Assembly: GCA_019055375.1 (NCBI GenBank) | Contig: JAHQIW010004091.1 | Coordinates: 1 to 64,000, forward strand | Direction: 5' to 3' | DNA length: 64,000 nucleotides | Source: Parelaphostrongylus tenuis | Lineage: Eukaryota > Nematoda > Chromadorea > Rhabditida > Metastrongylidae | Shown: positions 9,561-21,893 of the stretch, piece after piece | Layout: each line of letters opens with the position of its first letter | How positions within the stretch are numbered: position 1 is the stretch's first letter | Made by a program: the position numbers and the translations under genes | The notes under the pieces: generated by a model | What the model was told of the DNA's origin: nothing | The model's database searches: none | Seen by the model: the letters and a program-made list of their open reading frames with translations, nothing else

Positions 9561-11450
9561 TCAGGATGACATATCGAAAAAGGGATAAAAGCCATTATTT
9601 TCTGTCCGAGTTTAATCGTTCGGACATGTTTTCCATTTAATTTCCGGTTATGGTCTTTATATTCCCTCTCAGAGGGTGGCTGATTATAAAAACATCCTAT
9701 AGATGTTGTTTTGTTACTTTACCTTCTTGATGAGTAATCACTACAAAATGCTTGCCTTGTCCCAAGAGATAACGGAATCCTTTCCAAGTTATCAGCTCTT
9801 GAATCTGTCGCTCACCGCGTCTTTGTTCTTGAAAAAAGTTCTCATTGGATTCCTTTTGTCAACACCAAATAAGTTTACGAAAAGTTTCGTATGCACATAA
9901 ACAAAAGGCTGAGTAAACTTCGCCGTAAAATTTTTCTTAATCTTGGCTGAAACGTGTAAAAGCGCACGGAGAGTTTAACGAGCGTTAGAGTGGAGAAGCT
10001 GGTGGTAGTACAAGCAATTTGTTGTTCTAAACCTAACCTTTCGTGTTTGCTCTCATAAGGAGTTGAAGTGCAACCAGAGTGAACTACTCCCCACATAGTT
10101 AATAATGGTCGTAAACTGTGGCTGGCAGTTTGAAAAACAAAAACCAGCGGGAAAGAAGGCCGGAGAAACCGCGTCACTCTTCCGTCTTACTTTACATTTG
10201 CAATGCCCGTTGTCGTTTCTGTTAAAAAAAACCCACTGTTCTGTCGCTGAGCGTATGAGTTGCCAGATGACATGACTCAAGCGAGGATCAATCATGTCAT
10301 CTTAAACAGAAGACGGTGCCTTCCTAACAGTGTAGTGCCACTTTTCCGTACTCTATATGAACAACGCATAGATGAATCAATTCTTCAATAAGGTGGAAAG
10401 TAATCATTTTGCAAATATTATCGTGTATCCCTTACTAACGAAAGATTAAAAAAAAAAAACCCTACCATCTTTTGGATGTCCTCAGTATAGCTCAAGCTAT
10501 CATCAACACACTAGCAGCCAACCAACCGTGGTTCTGGCTCATCAAAACCAGTATTAGTTTATAATGAGTCTCAAAGCTGCAAACGTGTTAGATATGTAGC
10601 GCCACTTCAAAATGCTGAGAGTCGTCGAGCGGTACAAATAACATGAAAAAAGGGTAAAGACATAAATGTAAGAAAGACAGAAATGCACACTAACAATTTT
10701 CCCTACTCGCTGTTCTTGCGATATCAATCACATTTATGTCTTTCTTTAAAATTCATCTTAAATATTACATGCTTGTGCGCTTTTACACGTTTCAGCCAAG
10801 ATGCGAGTATTTTTAGATAGATCTCGATGCCACCGATTAAAACAGACTGAGTAATGACGTAAAAATATTAAAATAGAATGTAAACAAATAGGTGCGTGCA
10901 TCTGAAACACTGGTTTAGGTGGATGCATTACTGGTGAGTTCACCGCCCTGCACCGGTTCTCAGAGGACATCTTCGAGTCAACTCGGTAGAGCTAGTGATG
11001 CTGTATATTTACTCTGATGTTACTCTCAAAGTTCCATAACCATTTTGCTCTAATCTTGGCTGAAACGTTTGATTTCGCCTAGAAAACTCAAGTTAAATAT
11101 TACATGCGTGAAATAAAATTTCATTCCAACTGTTGCAGTTCAAAAAACAGGCCACTTAGGAACTAAAAAACATCCTTAAAATTTACTCAAATTTGAAAAT
11201 CACCTAGCTTCAAATCATAAAATAATCAGTTAGATCTGACTTACCGTTTTGTTGTTATGGTGTCCACTATAGTTGATCACATTGACTCAATAGAGCAACT
11301 TTGAAAACCTCATGTCATGGAAGAGTGAGCCTGACTGCATGGTGAGAAATTTGTGAGCCACATATATGTCATCACTGGAAGTGAATAAATTTGGAAATTC
11401 TCACACAGTCTCTCACTCTCTACCTTCTCTATTTGAAAACTCAAATTACC
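9560..11450. repeat. Decayed repeats; inverted TTGGCTGAAACG block
   Basis: AATCTTGGCTGAAACGTGTA (from about 9944) recurs inverted at 10780-10802 and again direct at 11052-11068, and TTAAATATTACATGC occurs at 10758 and 11091. A separate inverted pair around TAAAGACATAAATGTAAGAA lies at 10656 and 10728-10749. These look like edges of an old inverted-repeat element. No gene is supported; ORFs here lack splice partners. Confidence 0.4.
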
Positions 11451-11453
11451 TCA

Positions 11454-11680
11454 CAAGTCTACCTTGGACACTCAGTGAACATGGGGAACAACATGAAGAG
11501 GAACTAAACACATGAAAGAGAGCAGCATGGGCCATATTCGCACTCTACAGGGAAGCCACAACCAGATAGCGGACCCCAAATTCGTGCCTACCTTTTCGAC
11601 TCGACGATAATCCTAGCGCTTTGTGATAAAGTAGAGAAATGGATTGGCCTAAAGGATAGACAAACTCTGAACACTTTCAT
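11454..11680 (+). mobile_element. RTE retrotransposon fragment (post-RT region)
   Basis: The translation, with one frame change, reads VYLGHSVNMGNN..., ERAAWAIFALYREATT..., then ALCYAAETW / ALCDKVEKW-like. These are the positions that in the RTE copy at 26750-26960 read VYLGREFNMMND, the R/K-rich AAW segment, and ALTYAAETWSLRKQ. The nucleotide block CCTACCTTTTCGACTCGA is shared with 26887. The fragment is internal and lacks both ends. Confidence 0.65.
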
Positions 11681-11739
11681 TGTTGTTTTTAGGATGCATC
11701 TGTGGACCAATGGTTATATGAATCGGAGAAGGCCTTTTT

Positions 11740-11970
11740 AGTGTGATGTACCAGTGAATAGCAGAGAAAATTATGTTTTACATTTAGTGTGCTTTCGTTA
11801 AGCAGAGCTTTTAACTCAACCTTTCAATGTCATTAGAAAGCCTGAGCATCGCTAATTTCAATGCTGTGGTTGGTTTTTGAAAGATTTCATAGCCCTGTAG
11901 CATTGATAAAAAGATTGATCTCGCACTCGGAGCGCATTATGGCGGGTCGTCTTAATTGCTTCGAAACTTA
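11740..11970 (+). repeat. R1 dispersed repeat, partial
   Basis: Shared R1 blocks are AGAGAAAATTATGTTTTACA, CATTAGAAAGCCTGAGCAT, AATTTCAATGCTGTGGTTGG, and CTCGCACTCGGAG. A further short copy of the middle block follows at 12005-12070. Confidence 0.5.
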
Positions 11971-12871
11971 TTTAATTTATAAGTAACCATCGATAGCGTA
12001 AGGTTCGACGACTCCGACGCTATGCTTGTTTTTTGAAAAACAGCTTCACCGCAGTGTATCGTAGAGATGAATGAAGATTCAAATAAGAGGTCACTGGCAC
12101 TTCCGTCAACATAATTTTTCAGCACTCGATATTCCTGACAAAGTTGAAGTTACTTTATTCAATGACAGTGCTGTGCAATTTCACGCAAAATGTATTTTCA
12201 GCACATAAAAAACAATGGATGGAGGAGGCCAGCTGAATAAGTCACGTGTTCACAATATGAAGCCATTAGACATTATTGTCGCTATAGCACCATTAGTGAT
12301 AAGGGTTCTGAATAGTGCTACTAAAGGTGATCGCTGTCCACTCTGATGGATATTGATGCCACTGGAATCTCAGAAATGACTTAATCAGTGAAAAATTGTC
12401 CTACGAAATTCGGTTTTGTTGGTGACAGAATCATCTTCTCAGAAATTTCAACGATACTTGATTAATTAATCCCCATCTCCACTTTCAGATAGAATTCCAT
12501 GTTCAACAACTTCTTTTCCAAAATGGAGAAGGCCTACTTTGACTCTCCAAAAAAAATTTGCGCACAGACGTATTTTTGCTTGTTGTCTTTTTAAACAGTC
12601 CGAGTTTCCTTATAAGTGCAGAATACCAAAAATTATTTTTTAAATGAGGAACTAAGGACTATAATCATGATTATCATCAGCAACCGTACTGTACAAAGGA
12701 GCACTACTGTGTTAGGTTTTGATGCGAGCGTTGCTACGTCAACAAGATCCAATTCGAACGAAACGAAAGCCAAGACCACAACGGATTAACTACTGTGGAG
12801 CATCGGTTTTGAGAAAGACGGAATGCGTGGAACTTCAGCCGAATAGATGACTCTAAATTTTGTGCTCTCAC

Positions 12872-13006
12872 CTGCTCGTCAAGAGATATGTGATTAATCT
12901 GTAAGTTAAAGACAAGGAAAAGTTGGTTTTTCAGCATGAAAGCGCTGAGTTCAAGCGAATAATAGTAGCGACTGCTGCAGTATGGAGAGGCTCGTACGTG
13001 ATCTTC
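12872..13006 (-). CDS. Possible isolated internal exon, unidentified
   Basis: On the - strand a good acceptor (TTCACCTTTTCAG) precedes 45 open codons (EDHVRASPYCSSRYYYSLEL... to ...INHISLDEQ) and a strong donor GAGCAG|GTGAGA, with phase 0 at both ends. A second acceptor-like TTTAACTTACAG lies inside it. Another frame reads KITYEPLHTAAVATIIRL for 24 codons, so the true frame is uncertain. No neighbouring exon was found and the family is not recognised. Chance signals are possible. Confidence 0.2.
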
Positions 13007-13545
13007 CTGAAAAGGTGAACGCAAGTTCGATTTTCAACTGAGAGTCATCGTGTGCTAATGAAAGCTAGATATTTTCGAAGCTTTAGCGGTAGTGAGCTTA
13101 TGGCCCATTCGGTGTGCTCTAGATTGATGGAGGAATACAGTAGCCATTAGCTTCATTAGATCTAACAAAGAATTCGTGAAAGTTGTTTTTTTGGAGAGGT
13201 TTAGTAGTCATCTTTCATGTTCCATTGAGTAGCTTGATTGTAACTGATAAGCTAAATTAACCTGCTTCGTATAAAACTATGCAAAGGAACATTAAGACTT
13301 GTTTACATGAGTGTAGCCAGATCATCGAACCGCTTGTCCTCCATTAGTGCAAACTCACACAGCTTCGTGATAAATCGACTGATGGTCTTTTTCATATGAT
13401 AGTACCAAGTGCCTATTCATTGATATTATAGCAGATCCCGTTTAACGTAATATAAAATCGTAAGCCCGATCACCTTAAACTCTCCACGAGTAGCGAAAAA
13501 AAAAACTTAAAAATAAAACAATATTGATATATTATAGCATTATAA
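13007..13545. other. Nothing recognised
   Basis: AT-rich intergenic or intronic sequence with an A run at about 13498. No ORF is supported. Confidence 0.4.
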
Positions 13546-13552
13546 AATATAC

Positions 13553-13985
13553 CTTTTGTTTCGAGTGTTTCCTCAGACCATGCTCAAACTTCAATGTGCC
13601 TAATAGTTAATTTTGAGCTACGTAACTGATATGTTATGGGCATTTATACAGTGCAATACAGTTTCGGCCATGCAGCCTCATCATTTGCAGTGCCTTTCGT
13701 CTTAGCCAATCCCTCGAGGCGAAGAAAGCCCAACCCTTTGCATAGAGGGGACACAGACCTACTATTCAAACGTTCCTTTAAGTGGGAATATCACTGAATG
13801 GGCAGTGATGTACACTCAACTGCCCTTGGCTGGTATCGTCACATACATCATACCCTTCGTTTCGAGTGTTTCTTTAGGCTACGCTCAAATTCCAATATGC
13901 CTGATAGCTGTATTTGAGCCTTCCATGTAGTCTGTTATGGGTGAGACGAGGCTATGCAAGGCCGAAACACATGTGTTGTAGAAGT
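13553..13985 (+). repeat. Direct-repeat element with GGCCGAAAC block
   Basis: TTTCGAGTGTTTC...TCAAA-TTCCAATATGCC...TGATA is present twice in direct orientation (about 13558-13640 and 13858-13940) and a third time at about 52247-52310. Between and after them lies a block that on the - strand reads GGCTAAGACGAAAGGCACTG and CATGGCCGAAACTGTATTG, with related sequence at 52345-52440. No coding capacity is seen. Confidence 0.5.
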
Positions 13986-13989
13986 GCCC

Positions 13990-14440
13990 ATAAAAGGCCA
14001 TATGCATGACTTAAAACCAGCTACCAGGCATATGATTTAATAAATGGGGCAGTAAAATACAACAGCCGACGTTGCTAAAAATCCGGTTTATCATGACTTC
14101 ATGATTCATGGGTGCGAAGGCACTCAAAGAGCAACACACGTAAATCATTCAAGTGGCGGCAATGTTTAGTTGGTTATGAAGGCCCTTTTTATAAGAGATT
14201 AGAACAGTTAGTAAATGGTCAGTCTTAACATTTCTAGCGGGAGGTGAGGTTTATTGTAATACTTATTCTCATAGCGATATGCATTCTCATTCTCATAGTC
14301 TTTTTTAGTGGCATGAAAAATTTGTATGACTAATGGTTTGAGAATGTCTGGCTTGAATCGATACCAGGCCGATACCAAATGCTAGCAAACTTCTCTGGAG
14401 TAACTCAGAAGTCAGACTCTTTCTAAAACTCAGCATGAGT
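13990..14440. other. Nothing recognised
   Basis: No supported gene. A short ATTCTCAT-type microsatellite is near 14265-14300. Confidence 0.35.
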
Positions 14441-14446
14441 AAAGAA

Positions 14447-14812
14447 ATGCAAAATTTCTCACGAACTGTCCTTTCCATCAATTGGAACTCGCACGAGGTT
14501 AGTACGTCTCTATCTTAGAATTTGATGCCTAACGTTTCGGCAACCCCGCCCGTCAGAGCTTTCTTGAACTTATATGGGAGAGGTCAGCGGTCTTATGTGA
14601 CACACTGTGAAAAATGATTCGAAAAAAATCTAAAAAATCAAAAATTTTCTCACAGTGTGTCAAATAACTGACCTCTCCCATATAAGTATGAATAAGGCTC
14701 AGACGAAGGCGGGGTGACCGGAATCTTAGCCATCAAATTTTGAGATAGGAAACTTATCGATCTCGTTCAAGTTCTGATTAGAAAAGGGACACTTTGTAAG
14801 AAATTTTGCACT
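14447..14812. mobile_element. Foldback (long inverted repeat) element
   Basis: The two halves are reverse complements over nearly the whole length. The outer blocks are TGCAAAATTTCTCAC (from 14449) against AAGAAATTTTGCA (to 14810); next come AGAATTTGATGCCTAACG against its complement near 14728-14745, and CCCCGCCCGTC against the CGGGGTG side. The core arms (14569-14616 and 14642-14686) pair through CTTATATGGGAGAGGTCAG and ACACACTGTGA with a spacer of about 25 bases. There is no ORF. It is a MITE-like non-autonomous element whose transposase source is unknown. Confidence 0.7.
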
Positions 14813-14814
14813 GT

Positions 14815-17165
14815 TTCAAGCAGTTCGCTCCATACAGTCGAAATGGGAATGCTCTAACTCGACTATACCGGGTCTACAGGTAGAATACGCTTGAAGGAAT
14901 TCCCAGGACAGACTGTCCAATATTACGGAGAACAGGCTTGACTAGCATTCATCGACATATGACTGTGCACTCCGTCCGTGAAAGACTAAACAGTGTTCCT
15001 CATTTTTGCGTAGCTTCATCAATGCAAATGAAGATACTCTGACTTTTTCTGCTACAATTCACTATGCTGGCGACACTAGTGAAGAAGGACATTCAGCAGT
15101 GCAAATTGCTGGAAATTACTGAATCTTCCTAGTTTTTCTGTTTGTTACAGTAGTTCAGTAAATTTCTATACTCGTTGTAGAAATGACATCCAAATTCATG
15201 TTGATACGACGGAGAACTTGATGCGATCAAAAACTCCGAAAGTCGGTTAGACAACTGACAATGACCGCTCCGTCGAAACGAAGTTATCCGTCCAATACCA
15301 CCCAAAGAACAGAAATGTTTGAGGGCGGACGGTGACGGTGACGGACGGTTACCCTACGTGATGACTGTACAGTCCACTCATGAAAGAGTAAACAACACAA
15401 TGGGCCATATTGGCCCACTTGATTCCGGAAGTTATAAAAATCTCTTCTTTATGTGACTTCGTACTTTCTATAGTCACCTGATTCTTCTTCGATATGTTCA
15501 CGTTTTTTTCGTTCATTCAACTTCCATCTATACCTCTACGACTGTGTGATCTCTCAATTTCAGTATACTTCTATTATAAAGGACAAGCGAGGTTCTATAT
15601 AAACAATAATATAGCAATATAACAGTGACTGAAAGTACTACTGTTTTCAGATTTTTTTCAGACGATCTTTCGGAACATAGTAATTCTTATTTGATTCTCA
15701 TCTTGAACTTCTGGTTCATTGCTTCAAATTCAACTTTTGAGCCCTTCTATTCTGCTTTTGTAATTTTCCTCGTTTGCCAACGCTTAGTTCTCCACCTTCT
15801 TAAATGCACCACGATGGTCGCTTTACTAAGCTTCCTGTTTGGCTATTCTCATAAGACCAGCTGAATTTGCTGACACTATGGCGGTGTTCATTTCTTATAC
15901 TAGCTATATTATAAGACAATGCTACCCACTCAGACAATGGGCTGGCTATGAAAACGGATACCATGTGATTCACCAAGTTACTTATTCATTGCGCCTAAGC
16001 AACGCATATTTCGGTCTTTGCCCATCACTAATCATTCTCCATCTAGCTTTGATTGTGAACTGATGAGCTGGACAAGAAGTTATCAGATGTGTCGTTCGAT
16101 GTTACACTCACAATTGTCACTTAACATGGATCAATGGATTATGAGCTGGCAATGAAATGGAGCTAATATGCGGCATAATTTCGTATACAAATCAAAATCC
16201 TATGATGTAGATCAGTACTCCATAAAAAAGAACACTCAGTGACCGTTTTTATACGGCGATATAATTTATAATTCAAAAATGCAAAAGTTGAATTGTCATA
16301 TTTTTTGAAGATATGACAGCTTGAAAGAGAGTGGTAACAATGTTTATTCGACTACCGTTTCGACGTCTTTCTCTTCCTCAAAACCAATCAACACGAAGAG
16401 ACGAACGACTGTGGATCATTGACCCAAATCATAAGGCTGTGAAGAGAACTAAGACGTTGAAACTCCAACCAAGTAAACATCGTTGCCAACCTTGTATAAG
16501 CTGGAAAATCTGCAGATACTGTGTGTCTGCGCCGAGTTAAGCAATGGTTGAGTTTTGGAATTATTCACCAGGATTGTCAATAAGAAGTCAGATTTATTTT
16601 TATAAGCAATGGTAGACGAATAAAGTATGAGAGTGATTTGAAATAGCTATAATAATCGTCCTCTGTGCAATTTCCTGCTGATAAAACTTGAGAAAAATGT
16701 TCTGAAGTGCTACGTGTCAATAAGATGTTTAGGTGATTCGTTAGGGATGAGACAATTTGTCATACTTTTTGCTCATACAAAATAGTAGAGGCCGAAAGTG
16801 TCATGCCAAAGCGTTTCCAGACCATCATCGCACTTTGTAGTAAGCTCTAATGGATTCTAATATGTTCTGCCACCTCGCCACCGTAATAACTCCTGATCGA
16901 TAGCGATAGATACAGTTCGCTGCCGCATCTCTAAAGGATAATGTGTCATAATGGGTGGCATCTCACTTTTGCCATTCCCTATTCCACGTTTAGTTGAGCT
17001 CGATACTGTAATATGTGCTGTAGAAATGTTCAAATAAGACGTCTATGTCGCTCGCGCTGCGCGATTCATATGTGTCGCATGGTTTTACTGTATTGAGGAA
17101 CTTCCCTCCTCTTCAAAAAAGACGAGAAATTATATAACGCTGATACATCAAGATTTTTTAAAGTG
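14815..17165. other. No supported gene; scattered short repeats
   Basis: TGACTGTGCACTCCGTCCGTGAAAG-type sequence occurs at about 14960 and again at 15363. A 69-codon basic ORF at 16331-16540 shares a block (AAGACGTTGAAACTCC... CATCGTTG) with about 20080-20145 and is therefore probably repeat-derived. The ORFs at 15625-16063 are hydrophobic and AT-rich without splice partners. None is called as a gene. Confidence 0.35.
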
Positions 17166-17169
17166 TGTG

Positions 17170-17590
17170 TGCTTTTCGTATACTGTTTTAGGCTGGTTGA
17201 GGATTAGACTTAATAGCGGGTTTTATTTGGCAAAATGAAGTAAAAGTAAAAAGCTCAAGAGTGCATAACGTTAGAAGAATGTTTATTCAACAAATCCAGT
17301 GCAGAAAACCTAGAAATCCATAGGAAATTGGGAGGAAAGTTTATTTTGAAACAGATAACGAAAATTCGCGCGTTATCGCGCGACATTCTTGATGCTTAAA
17401 TACTAAAACTTGATTTATTTTCTTTGCTACAGTGCCGTGGTAAAGTTTTTCTGAAAATAAATATAGTTATGGAATCTCCGAGGTTTGCGTTATTTGATGG
17501 TGATCAATAATCCAGGTGAAGAGCTCTATCTAGCGAAATAATATGTGATAATGCGCGACGTGTATGGAGCAATTTTGTTTTTAGTGCTAC
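17170..17590 (+). repeat. R2 dispersed repeat
   Basis: Blocks shared in order with 46720-47060 include AGCGGGTTTTATTTGGCAA, GAATGTTTATTCAACAAATCC-type sequence, CAGATAACGAAA, TTTGCTACAGTGCCG, GGAATCTCCGAGGTTTGCGT, GAAGAGCTCTATCTAGCG, and GTGATAATGCG. It carries a GC-rich palindrome (TTCGCGCGTTATCGCGCGAC, 17366-17385) that is not conserved in the other copies. It is non-coding. Confidence 0.55.
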
Positions 17591-17924
17591 AGCGCTGTAA
17601 GACAGGCTTTTAAACCTCTTGAATGGTCATCATTAGCCTAGTCGAACGCTTCTGTCTAGTTGAAGAGGTCTCCTTAGAAGTCTATGCTCGATAACAGAAA
17701 AGTACGTTTGATTCATTTTATTTCTTTGATTTTTATTACCTCTTGTTGTTTTTAAAAATAATCAACCGATTGATGAAGCGCATGATCTTTGTTACTTCTC
17801 AAGAAAAGTGCTATTAAGTTGACTCCCCCTTTTATTATGGAGGTGATACTGAATGCTCATTTGGCTTGTACAATGCGCGATCGCGGCATACCAGTCAGTC
17901 AAAATGCTTTTTTCATACATCCAA

Positions 17925-18515
17925 AAGTCTGGTACTAGTTTGTCGACCTGGGATGCATGGGCAGCTTGCTGAGCACTGGGCTTATGACCAAACTTGCGAC
18001 GTACGCGCCAATTGTCAACAAAGGAGAGCTATATTCGATGCAGTTTTTTTCCGTTCATATCTCATATATGCATAACTTAGTAAATCTTCCGTGAAAAACT
18101 TTTTCAAACGACTGTCTAATCGCTGGCTTTTATGGATAACCGGTATGAGCACTATCAGCTTATGAGAATGTATCTTTTATGATAGTAAACCTGAAATCAT
18201 CTCTTAGATGTGCCTCAGGATGGAAATGCATAACTTTTTCTCAGGTTGCGTAATTTCGTTGAGGACTGAACCTGGGCAAGAAAGGGCGACGGTTGTTTGA
18301 TGGGGCCTCATATAAAGTTTTTAGAACAATAATCACCAACTGAAAATGTGAATCGCCGCTCTGCGTTGATCTCCCTTGGTGGTACACCATGCATTCGAAC
18401 TCATTCTTACTAACGCAGAGGTGACGAGATATACGTTGTCTATATATCAACTTACAGTCGTATACCGACTCATCAGGTCCGATTATTCTCCTGCTAGAAA
18501 AGTGTGGTATCAATT
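17925..18515 (-). repeat. SINE fragments, copies 5 and 6
   Basis: Two partial copies carry the SINE body motif AAGTCTGGTACTAGTTTGTC (from about 17925) and GAAAAGTGTGGTATCAATTT (from about 18497). The second is preceded by TATTCTCCTGCTAG as in copy 2 at about 29560. The ORFs overlapping them are not called. Confidence 0.45.
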
Positions 18516-18519
18516 TTCT

Positions 18520-19465
18520 TTACTTGAGATCTTGTCTCCTTATCAGAGCAAGTCGGAGCCAGTGTTTTTATCTTTTACACAAGATAAACCGCAAAATCTA
18601 CACTGTGCATCGTGCAAAAAAAAATCTACTCATGCTGCTCATGTTATGTACTCCTATCTTTCTTTTTCTTGCATGGTCACTGAATGTGGGTGATTGCATT
18701 CGAAATGTAAATATTTTTTGAATCAGTGAAATGAAATGACGTAGCGACCGTATCACGCCGCCTCGTCACGTTAATTTCTCAACGAATCGCTCACGGGTGT
18801 TTATTTCGTTTCCGATATACACGGTCTCAACTGTGTTGAAGTGTAATTGAGAATTCTTGTTTCATCCATCATCTGAATTCCATGTCGATTTGACATAATG
18901 TCTCAATTATATATTTTTTGTTGATTATGCCAGTAGGACGAAGTTAGTAAAATTAAAATTACGTGGATTACGACGCGTTTCATCTTTATAAGAAAAATAT
19001 CAAATTGGCATATAATACATTCTAAAGAGTCCTCTTCATGAATTGAAGTTATTACCTATGTTAACATGCATCAGATTATAGACATTGGTGATTGTGTTGT
19101 GTTGATTATTCACATATTCAGTAGATTTATTAATATACTGGATTCTCTTACGCTTGGACCACCTTGCCCAATTGTTATGATAGATTTGAATGAGAGTTTG
19201 GAGAGCTCAGTCGTCCAGTAGAAGCGAAATGCTGCTTTTGCGTGTAAGTTGTGGGACTTCACATAGATTTAAGAGCCCGAGTCTGGGTCTATGCATTGAA
19301 GTGCAAAGCGCGTGCACTTTATTTGTTGATCTCTATATCAGATGGTCCAAGGATTGAGTCATACAGTTGTGCCGCTGATCTATGAATGCCATGAAATATG
19401 TATTACAATGCCTATCTATAGGAATTTGTGGTACTAGTAGGTATATAATCAAGGTGGAAATATAG
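18520..19465. other. No supported gene
   Basis: AT-rich, with ORFs only by chance; no splice pair or family resemblance found. Confidence 0.35.
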
Positions 19466-19471
19466 AGTTTA

Positions 19472-19720
19472 GTAAGGATATAACATGTTATTAGCCGTTA
19501 ATTCTAGTGTTGTGCAGAGTTTTATAATAAACCGTGCCTCTACTTTCGACCGGGCCGTTTTTATATACCCGCTGAGAACGATGTAATAAGAATATAAACT
19601 CAAAAGCTATAAACTTAAAATGGCGAAAATATAAACGAAATGTGCGCCTGAAATAATATAAAGGAAACAGGCGCCTGTACAGCACTAGACCTAACGGCTC
19701 AAAACATGTTATATCCTTAC
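19472..19720. mobile_element. MITE with ~46-bp terminal inverted repeats
   Basis: The left end (19472-19517, GTAAGGATATAACATGTTAT...) and right end (19675-19720, ...AAAACATGTTATATCCTTAC) are inverted repeats over about 46 bp with a few mismatches, including GAGCCGTTAG and TCTAGTGCTGTACAG. The 157-bp interior has no convincing ORF; the 64-codon - strand ORF spans the TIRs. A related single end lies at 8107-8160. It is non-autonomous and its superfamily cannot be assigned. Confidence 0.65.
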
Positions 19721-19724
19721 GAGA

Positions 19725-21120
19725 TTATATCGTTTCTAGCGGGTCTATAAAAGAAGCGGTCGAAAGGAGAGGTATAGAGTCTATCGCCGAAAACTGTTGG
19801 TATTTCGCAGAACCGAAATATAGTCTACACTGCTATGCCACAATGTAATGAAAATCGATGGCCTTCTGATGATGATTAGTGACGCATCTTGTAGTGAAAC
19901 AAATATTCCGGAATAATCATTCCCTTGTCTGTCCAGTTAACTGTCATTTTCTAATACAGGCCTTGCAGCTCTGAGCGTGTACATCCGTAGAATTTGGTTA
20001 TTGAGTTTTAAACTCAGACAAATGAACATTTTCAGAAGACCACTGGTACGAAGATAGTACCATATCGAGTTTAGTCAAGACAAAGCTGGTGAAGAAGACC
20101 GACACATCTTGAAACTCCGTCTAAACAAAGCGATGTTGACCAAGGAGTCTACATAAATCACCATTCCAAAACAAGTGGAGAACTTCTTTGCAATGCCTGG
20201 ATGCCTCAGAGTTAGTGAGGGATCTATTCCAAAAAGCGCTTCCAGAACCATGCCGACGTTAACAGTCGAAGGTACTACGGAGTATTTTTGATCCGTTCGT
20301 TTATCTAGAAGTCTGCATAGTAGTATATAGAGTTGACAAGGGAAACCAACATGCAGGCTGCTCGAAAAAGAAGTGGATTATCTGTTCTGTTATCGTATTA
20401 CAAAATGCGAAGTAAAAATTAGCAAAAGTCAAAAACGATTTCCGTTTTTGTCAAACCATTGATGTCATCTTATGTAAAATGAAGTTGATAATCAACTTGC
20501 TTCTTGTTTATGATGTTCTCAAGCGTAGACTACCTTCATCTTTCGTAATGTTCTCAACCAGACACTAGGATGACTATCAGCGCAGTCGTTTGGCACTCGT
20601 TTCCTCTGATGTAGCTCATCACCAGTCGCTATGAATTCCGTTCACTGAGGTTGCTGTGCTCCGCTTGCATTTTTAGATCTATTTCGAAAATTATTGTCGT
20701 TTGCTTGAACAGTTCTTCATTTTTGAAGGAATATTCTTTCAGTTTGCAAAGCATACAAAATTACTATTTTTTTTGGGCATTTCAACCAGTAAAATATTTC
20801 ATCGCTTCTTTTAGCAGTATACCTCATTACCACTTCATCTATAGCGAACTTTTCGACGACACAAATATAAACCTTTACAAAACTGTTGATTTTATGTCGG
20901 GAGTTCAAATAACCTTCTTAGCAAATTTATGCAAAAACGCGCACTGGATTTCTTAATCTCACCTGAAGTATTAGTAAAAGATATAAAATTATTCAGATTT
21001 CTACTTTTTTTACTTTATTTCAGTTAGGAATAGTCACTAGTACCAAAACTGGTTCTTAGGAAGGTACTAGGATTTAGAGCTACTCTGAGAAAAGATGAAT
21101 AGAATGAGTTTCATTCATTC
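19725..21120. other. No supported gene
   Basis: A GC-richer patch at 20030-20290 contains short coding-like runs in changing frames plus the GACGTTGAAACTCC-type repeat noted at 16450. The ORF at 20651-20956 is AT-rich and Phe/Ser/Ile-rich without splice partners. Confidence 0.35.
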
Positions 21121-21127
21121 ATTTCAT

Positions 21128-21300
21128 GAAGTCGTTCCATATGTTTTGGAATCGAGCAATAAACACAGATTTATCAATCATATTGATTAAAATTGCGCAG
21201 TTTTGATATTATTCAATTGCGTGTTTTCTTTTAAACATTTTGGTATACGACGTGACTATACGTGTTTTGAGATAAAGCTGTCTTGGGAACAAATTCCTAC
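21128..21300 (+). mobile_element. mariner 5'-end remnant
   Basis: TCGTTCCATATGTTTTGGAA at about 21134, then GAGCAATAAACAC, AGTTTTGATA, TATACGACGTGACTATACG and AAGCTGTCTTGGGAACAAAT match in order the 5' end of the mariner-derived arms at 29715-30303, including the start of the transposase (KELSWEQI-like). It stops before the rest of the helix-turn-helix region. Confidence 0.55.
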
Positions 21301-21893
21301 TACTCGTTAAGAATCGAGTAATTGTTGATGAATGAAGTTGTCACTTTTCATTACCTTCGATTTGGAGCGAAAGTTCTTTTGTGCCATTCTATCAATGTGT
21401 TGATGTCTAATCGAATTGATATGACATGTGAAAAGACAGTAGTTGATGGTTTATGTGGCTGTTACACTTCACTGATAGACTCTGATGGATTGCATTTTTT
21501 TTCTCTGGATTTCTGATATTTTCACGTTGAACGGCGTTTTTTCACTTCGGAATGCAAAACGTTAAGCATTGGCTTAGAATTAATCCAGCGTCATCGCTGA
21601 GTTATGTACAAAGAAGGGTTTTAGTGGCAGTGAGAATAAGCATAGTTTGAGAGAGCGACAGTGACGATAGAATACCGGTTTCATCAACTATCGCCGACCT
21701 GTGAGAGTTCTCGTAACATGCTGGACCTACTACGAAAACGATTGTCACTGCGACTATTCAAAACCAGTACGTTTTTATTCAATCAAAGGGTTTTTTCAAT
21801 TTATTTTTTTACATTGAAAGAACAAATCACCTAGAACTTAATTCAGATCCATTTTCATAAAAAGCTCACTAAAATTAGTTGATATGTCTTCAG

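Noticed and set aside
21719..21780. First exon MLDLLRKRLSLRLF for the 21894 gene
   Set aside because: Its best donor (ACCA|GTACGT) leaves phase 1, which puts the next exon out of frame with an early stop.
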